Assembly (NCBI RefSeq): GCF_002973525.1
Contig: NZ_PVEN01000001.1
Span: 682,001-746,000 of the forward strand
Reading direction: 5' to 3'
Length of the DNA: 64,000 nucleotides
Source of the DNA: Paraburkholderia sp. BL21I4N1
GTDB taxonomy: Bacteria > Pseudomonadota > Gammaproteobacteria > Burkholderiales > Burkholderiaceae
Shown here: positions 53,042 through 62,484 of the stretch, in pieces
Position numbering within the stretch: position 1 is the first letter of the stretch
How the letters are laid out: every line of letters starts with the position of its first letter
Notes under the pieces: generated by a model
Databases searched by the model: none
Told to the model about the DNA's origin: nothing
Seen by the model: the letters and a program-made list of their open reading frames with translations, nothing else
Made by a program: the position numbers and the translations under genes

Positions 53042-54325
53042 TTACGCCGCCACGGCGACGCTGTCCTTGATGACTTCCTCGAGGATCGCCATGGCTTCGT
53101 CGAACACAGCGTCCTGGATCGTCAGCGGGAACAGGAAGCGCACCACGTTCGAATACACGCCGCACACCAGCAGCAGCAAACCGCGTTCGAGCGCGCGCGT
53201 CTGCACGCGCTTGGTGAAGTCCGCGTCCGGTTCGGTGCCGCCCACCTTGCAGAATTCCACGGCGACCATGCCGCCGGGGCCGCGCACGTCGGCGATTTGC
53301 GGCACGTCGCTTTGCAGCGCGATCAGCTTGGCCTTGATGCGATCGCCCAGCAGCGTGGCGCGCTCACACAGCTTTTCTTCGTCGATGATGTCGAGCACCG
53401 CGTGCGCGGCGGCCACCGCCAACGGATTGCCCGCGTACGTGCCGCCCAGACCGCCGGGGGCCGCTGCGTCCATCAGGTCGGCGCGGCCGACCACGCCCGA
53501 CAGCGGCATGCCGCCGGCCAGGCTCTTCGCCATGGTCATCAGGTCAGGCACCACGTCGTAGTGGTTCATGGCAAACAGCTTGCCGGTGCGGGCAAAGCCG
53601 GTTTGCACTTCGTCGGCGATCAGCAGAATGCCGTGCTCGTTGCACAGCTTGCGCAGCGCGCGCACGAACTCTGCCGGCGCCGGATAGAAACCGCCTTCGC
53701 CCTGAACCGGTTCGAAGATGATCGCGGCCACGCGCTTCGGATCGATATCGGCCTTGAAGAGGAATTCGATCGCCTTCAGCGAATCGGCGGTGGTCACGCC
53801 GTGCAGCGGATTCGGGAATGGCGCGTGGAATACGTCCGACGGGAACGGACCGAAGCCGATCTTGTACGGCGCGACCTTACCCGTCAGCGCCATGCCCATC
53901 ATCGTGCGGCCATGGAAGCCGCCGGTGAACGCGATCACGCCCGGACGGCCGGTTGCGGCGCGGGCGATCTTGATGGCGTTTTCGACGGCTTCGGCGCCGG
54001 TCGTGAAGAACGCGGTCTTCTTCGGATAGTCGCCGGGCGCGCGCGCGTTGATCTTCTCGGCCAGTTCGACATACGACGCGTACGGCACGATCTGATACGC
54101 GGTGTGCGTGAAGTGATCGAGCTGGTCGCGAATCGCGGCTAGGATCTTCGGATGGCGATGGCCCGTGTTGCACACCGCGATACCCGCGGCGAAGTCGATG
54201 AAGCGGCGGCCTTCCACGTCCCACAGCTCCGCGTTCTCCGCGCGCGCGGCGTAGAAATCGCACATCACGCCGACGCCACGCGGGGTGGCGGCGTCTTTGC
54301 GGCTCTTCAGTTCGGCATTCTTCAT
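53042..54325 (-). CDS. gabT: 4-aminobutyrate aminotransferase
   Basis: 427 residues from ATG 54325, which has AAGGAG at a normal distance; ATG 54331 would be too close to it. Class III aminotransferase motifs: DFAAGIAVCNTGHRHPKIL, HGRTMMGMALTGK, LIADEVQTGFARTGKLFA and the PLP Lys in TMAKSLAGGMPLSGV. GABA plus 2-oxoglutarate gives succinate semialdehyde and glutamate. Divergent from gabR, its activator. Confidence 0.95.
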   Translation of the reverse strand: MKNAELKSRKDAATPRGVGVMCDFYAARAENAELWDVEGRRFIDFAAGIAVCNTGHRHPKILAAIRDQLDHFTHTAYQIVPYASYVELAEKINARAPGDYPKKTAFFTTGAEAVENAIKIARAATGRPGVIAFTGGFHGRTMMGMALTGKVAPYKIGFGPFPSDVFHAPFPNPLHGVTTADSLKAIEFLFKADIDPKRVAAIIFEPVQGEGGFYPAPAEFVRALRKLCNEHGILLIADEVQTGFARTGKLFAMNHYDVVPDLMTMAKSLAGGMPLSGVVGRADLMDAAAPGGLGGTYAGNPLAVAAAHAVLDIIDEEKLCERATLLGDRIKAKLIALQSDVPQIADVRGPGGMVAVEFCKVGGTEPDADFTKRVQTRALERGLLLLVCGVYSNVVRFLFPLTIQDAVFDEAMAILEEVIKDSVAVAA

Positions 54326-54403
54326 GGTCATCTCCTTGGCTCCTCGGTTTTGCGGGGGTGCCGCTAGCGGACGCCGCGCCCTCAGCGCAGCACATGCAGC
54401 GAC

Positions 54404-54435
54404 TATAATGAGATTTGGCTCTTAATTTCAGAGCC
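54404..54435 (+). promoter_or_regulatory. gabR promoter and GabR operator
   Basis: TATAAT at 54404-54409 is a plausible -10 for gabR. It is followed by the inverted repeat GGCTCT (54417-54422) and AGAGCC (54430-54435) around TAATTTC, in an AT-rich block. The position between the divergent gabT and gabR genes fits the paired sites that GabR uses to activate gabT and repress itself. Confidence 0.65.
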
Positions 54436-54462
54436 ATTTCAATAAAAATGTAGGAGCCAATC

Positions 54463-56106
54463 ATGCGCGCGAGCGTTTTGTCCGACTGGCTGGCGCAGCG
54501 CCTCGACCGCGGCAACGGCCAGCCGATCTATCGTCAACTGCACCGGCTGTTGCAGCAAGCGATCCTGTCGCGCGAGTTGCCGGCGGGCAGTAAGGTGCCG
54601 TCGTCGCGGCTCCTGGCGCAGGAGTTGGGCATTGGACGCAATACCGTTACGCAGGTGTACGAGCAGTTGGTGCTCGAGGGCTATGTGAGTTCGGCGACCG
54701 GGCGCGGTACCTTTGTGGCGGATAGTGCGCCGGATGAGATTGTTGGGGCGCTTGAGGGTGAGTTTGGCGTTGGTGCTGGCGTCGGCTCAGGCTCGTCTGG
54801 CATTGGCGCAGGCATTGACTCAGGCATTGACTCAGGCATTGGCGCAGGCATTGGCTCAGGCATTGGCGCCGCCACGCTCGACCGGCCGGATGCCTTGAAC
54901 GCGCCCGATTCGCGCCGCGACCCGCCGCCGTTGCAGGCGGCGCGCGCGCTGTCCACGCGCGGCGCGCGGCTGATCGCGGGCGCGGGGGTGTCGAAGCGGC
55001 AGTGGGGCGCGTTCATGCCGGGCGTACCGGACGTCACCAAGTTTCCGGCGCGCGTGTGGAGTCGGCTGCACAACAAATATTGGCGCCGACTGCGCCCGGA
55101 TCTCCTCACGTACGCGCCCGGCGGCGGTCTGGCTTCGCTGCGACACGCGCTGGCCGACTATCTGCGCACCTCGCGCTCGGTGCGCTGCACGCCCGAGCAG
55201 ATCATCATCACGACCGGGATTCACCAGTCGGTCGATCTCGCGGTGCGGCTGCTCTCCGATCCGGGCGACCTGATCTGGACCGAAGATCCTTGCTATTGGG
55301 GTGTGCGCAGCGTGCTGCACGTGTCGGATCTGCAATCGCGGCCCATCGCGGTCGACGACGAAGGCATCAATCCTTCCGCCGACGATCTCGCGCATCCGCC
55401 TAAGCTGATGCTCGTCACGCCGTCGCATCAATACCCGCTCGGCATGGTGATGAGCCTCGCGCGCCGCCGCATGCTGCTCGAATATGCGCGGCAGAACCAG
55501 TGCTGGATCATCGAGGACGACTACGACAGCGAGTTCCGTTATGGCAGCCGGCCGCTGGCGTCGCTGCAGGGGTTGGACACCTCCGGGCAGGTGATCTACG
55601 TGGGCAGTTTCGGCAAGACGCTGTTTCCGGGGCTGCGCATCGGTTATCTGGTCGTGCCGGAAGCGTTGGCCGAGAGCTTCGCCACGGCTAGCGCCGAGTT
55701 GTATCGCGAGGGACAGTTGCTGCAACAGGCGATGCTCGCGGAGTTCATCGCTGAAGGGCATTTCACGTCGCATATCCGCAAGATGCGCACGCTTTACGGG
55801 CAGCGCCGGCAGACCTTGCTCGATGCCGCCGCGCACCGTTACGGCGATGTATTGCCCGCCGTGGGCGGCGACGCCGGCTTGCATCTGGTGATGCAGTTGC
55901 CCGAAGGCAGCGACGATCGTCGAGTGGCGACGGCGGCGCTGGAGCGTAATATCGTCGTGCGGCCGTTGTCGGGGTATTACGCCCAGCCTTCGCTGGCGCC
56001 GTCGGGTTTGCTGATCGGCTATGCGTGCGTGCCGGATGAGGAAATCGCACCGGCGTTCAATACGCTGGCGGATGCGATCGACGCGACGTTGCCGCAGTTC
56101 GCGTGA
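54463..56106 (+). CDS. gabR: GabR-type MocR regulator (GntR wHTH fused to PLP aminotransferase domain)
   Basis: 547 residues. The first ~85 residues are a GntR winged helix (PIYRQLHRLLQQAILSRELP, LLAQELGIGRNTVTQVYEQL). After a linker, an aminotransferase-like domain of fold I follows (ITTGIHQSVDLAVRLLSDPG; PLP Lys in YVGSFGKTLFPGLRIGYL). GabR binds GABA with PLP and switches on gabT-gabD. The linker is unusually long because of a run of Gly/Ile-rich repeats. AGGAG precedes the ATG. Confidence 0.9.
   Translation: MRASVLSDWLAQRLDRGNGQPIYRQLHRLLQQAILSRELPAGSKVPSSRLLAQELGIGRNTVTQVYEQLVLEGYVSSATGRGTFVADSAPDEIVGALEGEFGVGAGVGSGSSGIGAGIDSGIDSGIGAGIGSGIGAATLDRPDALNAPDSRRDPPPLQAARALSTRGARLIAGAGVSKRQWGAFMPGVPDVTKFPARVWSRLHNKYWRRLRPDLLTYAPGGGLASLRHALADYLRTSRSVRCTPEQIIITTGIHQSVDLAVRLLSDPGDLIWTEDPCYWGVRSVLHVSDLQSRPIAVDDEGINPSADDLAHPPKLMLVTPSHQYPLGMVMSLARRRMLLEYARQNQCWIIEDDYDSEFRYGSRPLASLQGLDTSGQVIYVGSFGKTLFPGLRIGYLVVPEALAESFATASAELYREGQLLQQAMLAEFIAEGHFTSHIRKMRTLYGQRRQTLLDAAAHRYGDVLPAVGGDAGLHLVMQLPEGSDDRRVATAALERNIVVRPLSGYYAQPSLAPSGLLIGYACVPDEEIAPAFNTLADAIDATLPQFA
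54799..54870 (+). repeat. Six 12-base tandem repeats in the GabR linker
   Basis: Units of GGCATTGGCGCA / GGCATTGACTCA at 54799, 54811, 54823, 54835, 54847 and 54859 encode G-I-(G/D)-(A/S). They lengthen the flexible segment between the DNA-binding and PLP domains. Repeat number is likely to vary between strains. Confidence 0.85.
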
Positions 56107-56238
56107 GGGCGAGGACGTTGCGCGCGCATCGAATCAGAACCGGTACGGCGTCTCGGCGTAACGGGTGCGCATGCAACTATCCGCCGCGCGGTGGGTGTCT
56201 CGCGCATTCACCACCGCCACATCGAACGACGCTTTCGG

Positions 56239-57165
56239 CTAGAGGGATTTTGCCGCGTCGTCCGATACGGCGGCAGGTGTCGCGAGTCCCGCGGCGAATA
56301 GCCAGTCGAGAAACAGCGTGAGTTCGCGGTCCTGCGGCGCTACCCGATACAGGCAGTGAAACGGGGGCCCTTCGAGTTTGACCTCGGGAAAGAGCATTAC
56401 AAGACGCCCGAGCCGCACGTCTTCCTCGACGATCGCGCGCGGAGCGAGCGCCACGCCCAGGCCGCTCGCGGCCGCCTGCACCAACAGGAAGAACTGTTCG
56501 TAGAACGGGCCGCCGAGCGTTTCGCCGACCATCACGTTGGCGCAGCGGAACCAGTACTGCCATGCCTCGGGAATGCCGGCGAAATGCAGCAGACGCACCT
56601 GACGCAGATCGTCCGGCGTGCGCAATGCCGCGAGTTCCCTCAGATGGGGAGAGCACACCGGCACGGCCACATTCGCGATCAACATGCGCGAATCGAAACC
56701 ATAACGCCGCAGATTCGGCTCGAAGCGGCGAATGATCACATCGTGCGATTCGTCGACGAGATCGATGTTCTGATCGGCGGTGGCGACGATCTCGACGTCG
56801 AGATCGGCTTGCAGCGCGTGAAACTGCGCGAGCCGTGGAATCAGCCAGCCATGTGCGAACGAAGCCGACGTATTCACGCGGATCGTGCGCCGCGTGGCGG
56901 GGCCGCCCATCTGTTCGGTGGCTTCGCTCAGGCGGCCAAGGCAACTGGCGACGTCGACCAGATAGTGTTTGGCGCGCGGCGTCATTTCCAGCTTGCGGCC
57001 GCGGCGTTCGAACAGTTTCTGGCCGAGATACTCTTCAAGCAAACGGATCTGTTGCGTGACCGCGCTGTGCGTCACGCACAGTTCGTCCGCGGCTTTGCTG
57101 AGACTGCCGAGGCGGCCGGCGGCCTCGAAGCTGCGCAAGGTATTCAGAGGCGGCAGGCGACGCAT
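56239..57165 (-). CDS. LysR-family regulator, GcvA-like
   Basis: 308 residues from ATG 57165 (ATG 57180 is an alternative). MRRLPPLNTLRSFEAAGRLGSLSKAADEL is the GcvA/AmpR-type start, and the effector domain is complete. It ends convergent to gabR and diverges from a lipoprotein gene at 57275, a possible target. Effector unknown; glycine is not implied by the name of the subgroup. Confidence 0.9.
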   Translation of the reverse strand: MRRLPPLNTLRSFEAAGRLGSLSKAADELCVTHSAVTQQIRLLEEYLGQKLFERRGRKLEMTPRAKHYLVDVASCLGRLSEATEQMGGPATRRTIRVNTSASFAHGWLIPRLAQFHALQADLDVEIVATADQNIDLVDESHDVIIRRFEPNLRRYGFDSRMLIANVAVPVCSPHLRELAALRTPDDLRQVRLLHFAGIPEAWQYWFRCANVMVGETLGGPFYEQFFLLVQAAASGLGVALAPRAIVEEDVRLGRLVMLFPEVKLEGPPFHCLYRVAPQDRELTLFLDWLFAAGLATPAAVSDDAAKSL

Positions 57166-57274
57166 CGAGAAAAGCCTCATATCCAAGTATTGCTTGTATT
57201 TCTAACAGAAACTATCAATTGAAGATACCGGCCCGGCGCTTTTACGATAGGGCTTTCTTTAGCCGGTTATCGCA

Positions 57275-57928
57275 ATGGCATTGTCCACGTTGCCGCATGC
57301 CAGATCCAAGCTTTTCTGTTATTCGTTAGCGAACAGGCGGCGGTTTTGGCTACGCGTTTTCGTCGGCGTGGGGGTTGTCGCGTCGTTTGGGGCGTGCAAA
57401 ACGCCGGACCCGAATCAACGAGTGACCGGATCGGGCGGCACGTTCGTGAAATACAGTTCGGCCCAGGTGAGCGTCGATCTGACCGCGACCGAACGCGACG
57501 CGCTGGCAGGCATGCGCGATCACAGCTTCGCGGGCGCTTCGAGCGAACGAGCGCTCGCGGCAGTCGCCGCCGCGTTAAAAGCGAGCGGCTACGCGCCGGT
57601 GACGGTGGACGCCGATACCGCGCTAGTCGAGGGCGGCCGCAGCGAAGTGCTGGTGCCGAAGTGGCGTGAAGTGGTGCGGGGCGTGCTGAAATCGAAGATT
57701 GGCTCGCTGCCGGCCAAACCGGATCACCAGTACACCACGGCGCTCGTCAGCGTGCGGCCGCCTGTCAGCGGATCGGGCGTGATCGTGAGGGCGCGTTTCG
57801 ACAATACCGTGTGGGACAGCAACGGCGACGCGCGTTCGAAAACCGTGCTCGCTCGCGAAGACTACGATGCGTTTTTTTCCAAGGTCGAAGCGGCGCTGCA
57901 TGATAGCCCCGCGCCGTTTCGGCCGTGA
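57275..57928 (+). CDS. Predicted lipoprotein of unknown family
   Basis: 217 residues. A long N-terminal region (basic, then VFVGVGVVASFGA before Cys41) looks like a lipobox signal with an upstream extension; the true start may be an internal codon. The mature chain (TGSGGTFVKYSSAQVSVDLT ... RARFDNTVWDSNGD) is a small mixed alpha/beta domain. I do not recognise a family. A 7-base GC hairpin covers its stop codon at 57920-57937 and may end transcription. Confidence 0.7.
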   Translation: MALSTLPHARSKLFCYSLANRRRFWLRVFVGVGVVASFGACKTPDPNQRVTGSGGTFVKYSSAQVSVDLTATERDALAGMRDHSFAGASSERALAAVAAALKASGYAPVTVDADTALVEGGRSEVLVPKWREVVRGVLKSKIGSLPAKPDHQYTTALVSVRPPVSGSGVIVRARFDNTVWDSNGDARSKTVLAREDYDAFFSKVEAALHDSPAPFRP

Positions 57929-57983
57929 TGACGGCCGACGGAGCACGGCACGATAGAAACAGCGCCGCGCCGCGCGCGCCGTT

Positions 57984-58826
57984 TCAGATCACGCGCTCAC
58001 GCAGCCAGGCGGAGGCCAGATCGATCGCCGACACCACCGCGATCACCATGATCATGACCGCGGAGGTTTGCGCATAGTCGAACGAGCGGATCGCTTCGTA
58101 CAGCACCACGCCAATTCCGCCCGCGCCGACCATGCCGACCACCATCGCCGAGCGCACGTTCGATTCGAAGCGATACAACGCGTAGGAGATCCACAACGGC
58201 AACACTTGCGGCAGCACGGCGTAAATGATTTCGTCGAGCGGCGTGGCGCCGGTTGCGCGGATGCCTTCCGCCGGGCGCGGATCGATCGCCTCGACTGCTT
58301 CGGCGAACAGCTTGGCGAGCACGCCGGTGGTATGCACCCACAGCGCCAGCACGCCGGCGAACGGCCCGAGTCCGACCGCGACGATGAACAGCATCGCGAA
58401 GACCATCTCATTGATCGCGCGGCAGGCGTCCATCAGACGGCGCACCGGTTGCACGATCCACATCGGCGCGATGTTGTGCGCGGACATCAGGCCGCACGGT
58501 ATCGCGCAGACGAGCGAGAGGGCGGTGCCCCATACCGCCACCGACAGTGTCACGATCATTTCATGCAGATACGTACGCCATTCGGTGAAGTTCGGCGGGA
58601 AAAAGTCTTTCGCGAACTGGCCCATGTTGCCGGAGTCGCTCAGCAGATCCAGCGGACGCATGTCGGCGCTATGCCATGCGCCGCCCAGCACCGCGAACAA
58701 GGCGATCCAACCGAGCAGCGAAAACCAGCTGCGCTTGCGTGCCGCCGGGGCGGGTTGAGCCGCCGCCTGCGCGGCGAGCGTTTCGCTCGCGCGTGCCGGC
58801 GACGCGATCAGATCGGCCGTATTCAT
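57984..58826 (-). CDS. phnE: Phosphonate ABC transporter permease
   Basis: 280 residues with six membrane helices. The EAA-type loop ([20 protein letters not shown]) that contacts the ATPase is clear. The start overlaps phnD by four bases. Imports phosphonates (and possibly phosphate or phosphite) together with PhnC and PhnD. No C-P lyase genes are in view. Confidence 0.92.
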   Translation of the reverse strand: MNTADLIASPARASETLAAQAAAQPAPAARKRSWFSLLGWIALFAVLGGAWHSADMRPLDLLSDSGNMGQFAKDFFPPNFTEWRTYLHEMIVTLSVAVWGTALSLVCAIPCGLMSAHNIAPMWIVQPVRRLMDACRAINEMVFAMLFIVAVGLGPFAGVLALWVHTTGVLAKLFAEAVEAIDPRPAEGIRATGATPLDEIIYAVLPQVLPLWISYALYRFESNVRSAMVVGMVGAGGIGVVLYEAIRSFDYAQTSAVMIMVIAVVSAIDLASAWLRERVI

Positions 58827-59800
58827 GGCTTGGCTTGCTCGGTATTGAGCGCGCTCAGCTTGGCGTCGAGCGCGGCCAGTTGGGTTTTACGATCGTTGTC
58901 GGACAGATGCGAGTCGGCCTCGATCTTCTGCTTCTGCTGGAACAGCGCGACCTGGCGAATCGGCAACAGTTGTGCATCCGATGAGGCCGCGAAACCGCCG
59001 TAACCGAAAATCCTCGCCATCACGGCTTTTTCATGCGGATCGGTCTTTGCGTAGTTTATGAAAAAGTTGCGCAGTTTGTCTTTGGTGGCCTGCGGCAAAT
59101 CCTTGCGCCACACCAGCGGGTCCGACGGAATCAGCGGTGAGGTCCACAGCACGCGAACCTGGGCGAACTTGTCCGGATGCTGTTGCTTCAGTGTGTCGAG
59201 CATTTCGGTGTTGTTCGTCGCGATGTCGATCTTGTTGTTCACCACGGCCAGCAGGTTCGCTTCATGGCTCGACGGCAGCACGGTTTTGAACGACGTATTG
59301 ACCGGCGCGTTGTGCTTGGCGAACAGGTAATAGCCGGGAATCAGCGTGCCCGACGTGGAGTTCGGATCGCCATAGCCGAGCGTGACGTCTTTCGTGTTCT
59401 TGAAGACATCGTCGAGCGTCTTGAAGCGACTGTTCACGTTCGTGATCAGCACGGAGTTGTAGCCGGCGGCGCCGTTCGCGTACTGAACCTTCGCGAAGAC
59501 TTCGCCTTGCGAGCGGTCCACCGCTTCGATCGCCGACGCATTGCCGAAATAGCCGACCTGTACCTTGTTAAAGCGCATGCCTTCGATGATGCCGGCGTAG
59601 TCGGTCGCGAAAAACGCCTTGATGTTCAGGCCGGTTTGCCTGTTCATGTCGGCGATCAGCGGTTCCCAGCGCTGTTTCAGCACCGAGGACGAATCGGTCG
59701 AGATGATGCCGAGGTTGATGTCTTCGGCGTAGGCCGTGGCGGCGCACGCGAAGGCGGCCACGCCGACGGTCAGCGTGATGAGTGAACGCAGGAATTTCAT
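58823..59800 (-). CDS. phnD: Phosphonate-binding periplasmic protein
   Basis: 325 residues. Signal peptide [20 protein letters not shown] ... AYA; mature part [20 protein letters not shown] with the PhnD ligand motifs ([16 protein letters not shown]). It hands phosphonates to the PhnE permease. It lies 41 bases downstream of phnC. Confidence 0.92.
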   Translation of the reverse strand: MKFLRSLITLTVGVAAFACAATAYAEDINLGIISTDSSSVLKQRWEPLIADMNRQTGLNIKAFFATDYAGIIEGMRFNKVQVGYFGNASAIEAVDRSQGEVFAKVQYANGAAGYNSVLITNVNSRFKTLDDVFKNTKDVTLGYGDPNSTSGTLIPGYYLFAKHNAPVNTSFKTVLPSSHEANLLAVVNNKIDIATNNTEMLDTLKQQHPDKFAQVRVLWTSPLIPSDPLVWRKDLPQATKDKLRNFFINYAKTDPHEKAVMARIFGYGGFAASSDAQLLPIRQVALFQQKQKIEADSHLSDNDRKTQLAALDAKLSALNTEQAKP

Positions 59801-59841
59801 CGGTTGAGATCCGGTAGGGGGAGCGGAAAGGGTTGGCGCGC

Positions 59842-60786
59842 TCAGTTCGAGTGCGCCGGATTCAGGGCGAACGCGTAACGCCGGGACGGCGGGGCGCTGT
59901 CTTGTGCGGCTGCGGTGGGCACGGTGTTGTGCAGCGCGTGATTTGCGTCCGCGCCATCGTGCGATTCAATGTGCGTTTTGTCGTGCGTTTTGTCGTGCGC
60001 TTCGTCGAGCAGTTCGCGGGCGTCGTCGCCGTAGAGTTTCTTGAGCAGTGCCGGACTGAGTGCGGCCGATGGACCGTCGTAGACCACCTTGCCACGGCGC
60101 AGCGCAACCGTGCGCGGACAGTACTGCATCGCGATGTCGACCTGATGCAGCGACACCAGCACGGTGAGTTGATGCTCGACGTTCAGCGTGCGTAGCATGT
60201 CCATCACACGGCGCGACGATTCCGGATCGAGCGAGGCGATCGGTTCGTCGGCCAGCACGATGCGAGCGCGCTGCACCAGCGCTCGCGCCAGCGCGGCGCG
60301 TTGCTGCTGGCCGCCGGAGAGATTGGCGGCGCGTTCCCGCGCGTGTTCGCCGATGCCGACCTCATTCAACGCGGCCATCGACAGGGCTCGTTCCGCGCGC
60401 GGAAAAAGACCGGTTAGTCGACGCCACCAGGCGAGGCGCGCGAGTGCGCCGACCAGCACGTTGGTTTCGACGGAGAGGCGATTGACCAGATTGAATTGTT
60501 GGAACACGAAGCCGATATCGCGGCGAATGCTGCGCACCTCTCGTACGATGCGGCCGTTCTGCTGGATCGGGCGACCGAGAATCGAGATCTGCGACGGTTG
60601 CGCGTCGGAGGGGGTGAAGCCGGCGATATGGCGCAGAAGTGTCGATTTTCCTGAGCCTGACGCACCGATCAAGGCCACCATTTCGCCTGCTTCGACGCGC
60701 AGGTCGATTTCGTCCAGTGCCTTGCGGCCGTTGTTGAACGTCTTACTGAGCCGTTCGATACGGATTGCTTCCTGGATTGACTTCAT
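59842..60786 (-). CDS. phnC: Phosphonate ABC transporter ATP-binding protein with His-rich C-terminal tail
   Basis: 314 residues from ATG 60786 (AGGGG upstream; ATG 60810 has no site). Walker [10 protein letters not shown], signature [19 protein letters not shown], Walker [12 protein letters not shown]. Compared with usual PhnC (~260 residues) it has an extra ~50-residue tail with repeated HDKT units ([12 protein letters not shown]) and many His. The repeat is encoded by near-identical short DNA units. The tail has no known role; metal binding is only a guess. Confidence 0.9.
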   Translation of the reverse strand: MKSIQEAIRIERLSKTFNNGRKALDEIDLRVEAGEMVALIGASGSGKSTLLRHIAGFTPSDAQPSQISILGRPIQQNGRIVREVRSIRRDIGFVFQQFNLVNRLSVETNVLVGALARLAWWRRLTGLFPRAERALSMAALNEVGIGEHARERAANLSGGQQQRAALARALVQRARIVLADEPIASLDPESSRRVMDMLRTLNVEHQLTVLVSLHQVDIAMQYCPRTVALRRGKVVYDGPSAALSPALLKKLYGDDARELLDEAHDKTHDKTHIESHDGADANHALHNTVPTAAAQDSAPPSRRYAFALNPAHSN

Positions 60787-60821
60787 AAGTACCCCTGACG
60801 CGTCGAGCATGTGTGGTGCTC

Positions 60822-60855
60822 ATTCTAGGAAGCGTCTGTGACGGTTGAGTGAAGG
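60822..60855 (-). promoter_or_regulatory. Predicted Pho box and promoter of phnCDE
   Basis: On the minus strand CCTTCAC-N4-CCGTCAC (60855-60838) are 11-base-spaced repeats close to the PhoB half-site CTGTCAC. A TAGAAT -10 follows at 60827-60822, ten bases downstream, the usual Pho-box spacing that replaces a -35. It indicates induction by phosphate starvation. Confidence 0.55.
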
Positions 60856-60952
60856 TGTCGCAACGTCTAGACGACTATATGTATTTGTGAAGGTTTTGCG
60901 GCGAAGGGAAGGCAGTTCGAAGACACGCGTTGCGTATGGATTGACGAGCTTG

Positions 60953-61270
60953 CTACGCCAACCGATCGATCAACATCAAAGCCCAGTGCAATCCCACCAG
61001 TCCTCCTAGCAACTGCAACCAGGATTGCCATGTGCGCCGGGTTTTGCTGAAGATCGCCGCGGAAACGCCGAATATGACGGCAGGGCCCAATACGAGCAGA
61101 AAGAATAGAAAACCCTCGAAGAAACTCATTGGACATTTGTCAATTTCATAACACCCGTGGCGTACGGAGTTTCGAGATTGATCCGGGATTCTTTCGGCGA
61201 TGGCTGCCCAACACCATAGACTTACAAAGCCGAGTATCGCAAAACAGGTAGCCGCAATGAGACGCCTCAT
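60953..61270 (-). CDS. Small membrane protein, candidate immunity protein for the Tae4 effector
   Basis: 105 residues. A signal-like first helix (LIAATCFAILGFVSLWCWAA), a ~30-residue segment likely in the periplasm with two Cys (GCYEIDKCPMS), a second helix (FFEGFLFFLLVLGPAVIFGVSAA) and a third near the end. Its ATG overlaps the stop of the Tae4-like gene by four bases, the position where an immunity gene is expected. It is not the soluble periplasmic Tai4 known elsewhere, so the immunity role is inferred from context. Confidence 0.55.
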   Translation of the reverse strand: MRRLIAATCFAILGFVSLWCWAAIAERIPDQSRNSVRHGCYEIDKCPMSFFEGFLFFLLVLGPAVIFGVSAAIFSKTRRTWQSWLQLLGGLVGLHWALMLIDRLA

Positions 61271-61884
61271 TTTATTTCCCAGAACAGAATAGACTTCGAG
61301 CGTCCAAGATCAGACCAACCAAGCGTGCTGCCGGGTCGGAACGACTGACGACCGAGCATCCGACCCATCGTTGCCACAGCGTTAGCGGCGCCGCTGATAG
61401 TCAGCCTCGAACCATTCCACAGGTCAATGTGTCCGCCGCTCGCATCGGCCTGACTTTCGCTGCCGCGCGTCCAATACCGCGAAAACTGAATAATCCCCCT
61501 GCGCCCTTTAACCTTCGATTCCCAGTCTTGCCCAGTGATATTTTCTGCCCGTGGCAGCCCTGCAAATGGTTGTAGCTGCAGCCATTCCCCCAATTCCTCG
61601 GCGCGCGTGGCGGTTGCGTTGCCATCGAGGATGATGCGGCCTATCGTCGGCGTGCCTGACATCGGTTTAACCCGTTTCGCCGAGAACGACTTCATCGCAA
61701 TACCGACGCGATGGAACGTGATGCTCATTCGGATTGCACACTGGTTCGTATAGGCCGGATCGGCATAAGGATTACCTGCCGGATAGTTGTTCCAGAGTTC
61801 GTCGAAAGTTATCGCCTTCAGCGGCACTTCCTTGATTGAATCAGACGTCGAATTGGTTTTAACCACGGTCATTTTATTCGGCAT
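61267..61884 (-). CDS. Type VI secretion amidase effector, Tae4 family
   Basis: 205 residues, AAGGAG upstream. FDELWNNYPAGNPYADPAYTNQCAIRMS holds the catalytic Cys (about residue 49), and GGHIDLWNG the catalytic His (about 152), the two signatures of Tae4 NlpC/P60-like amidases that cut D-Glu-mDAP bonds in peptidoglycan. No signal peptide, as expected for a T6SS-delivered toxin. It follows a PAAR gene whose stop is four bases upstream. The rest of the T6SS is not in the window. Confidence 0.85.
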   Translation of the reverse strand: MPNKMTVVKTNSTSDSIKEVPLKAITFDELWNNYPAGNPYADPAYTNQCAIRMSITFHRVGIAMKSFSAKRVKPMSGTPTIGRIILDGNATATRAEELGEWLQLQPFAGLPRAENITGQDWESKVKGRRGIIQFSRYWTRGSESQADASGGHIDLWNGSRLTISGAANAVATMGRMLGRQSFRPGSTLGWSDLGRSKSILFWEIK

Positions 61885-61887
61885 GGC

Positions 61888-62484
61888 TCAAGCTCCTTCA
61901 TGCCTTGCCAACGCTTCATCTCCCCACAAGACGCTGTAATCGCTTGTCACGTCGGTTTGAATGCGCGGCAAGCGGACGCCATTTTCAAGTCGGCCCGAGA
62001 AAGTCCGCCCGTCCTCCGTCTCGATGAAGTAGGGATAGCCGTTGGTCGCGCCACGTCCGGCGCATCGAACCTGTTCGTCATAGGTGGTCGGCGCGTCTGA
62101 AGGCGTCACACGCCTTCCGGCCGATTCGCGACCGGCGACGTCCTCAATGCGCCAGCATCGCCCATACGTGGCCACGATGTGCGGAGGACGCTCACATCGG
62201 CAAACGACCACATCGCCGCCCACGGCCTGCCGTCTGCCGCCGTTTACGATGTCCAGCATGCGGCGGCCCTCAGGCACTGGCGCGCTGCCCGCGATCACGC
62301 CGACGCTTTGGCACGCGTCACACCATGCAGTGTCACCGATAAATGCCATTCGGCGGTGCCGACCGTCCTCACCCTCGATCGTGCAGACGTGGGTGGTGGC
62401 CAGCACATGACTTCCGCTGGCGCTGTCGAGTGGGTCACCTTCCACCGCTGCGTAATAGATGGTCGGTGTTGATTCATGCGTCAT
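61888..62484 (-). CDS. PAAR-domain protein (T6SS spike tip/adaptor)
   Basis: 198 residues, AAGGAG upstream. N-terminal GDPLDSASGSHVLA, IGDTAWCDACQSVGVIAGS, and VGGDVVVCRCERPPHIVATYGR give the PAAR-type pattern with Cys/His ligands for the tip zinc. The C-terminal ~60 residues (YPYFIETEDGRTFSGRLENG ... VLWGDEALARHE) look like an adaptor that carries cargo. Position directly before a Tae4 toxin gene supports a role in loading that effector onto VgrG. Confidence 0.82.
   Translation of the reverse strand: MTHESTPTIYYAAVEGDPLDSASGSHVLATTHVCTIEGEDGRHRRMAFIGDTAWCDACQSVGVIAGSAPVPEGRRMLDIVNGGRRQAVGGDVVVCRCERPPHIVATYGRCWRIEDVAGRESAGRRVTPSDAPTTYDEQVRCAGRGATNGYPYFIETEDGRTFSGRLENGVRLPRIQTDVTSDYSVLWGDEALARHEGA

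Noticed and set aside
54799..54870. CRISPR-like short repeats
   Set aside because: The 12-base units are contiguous, lack spacers and are in frame inside gabR.
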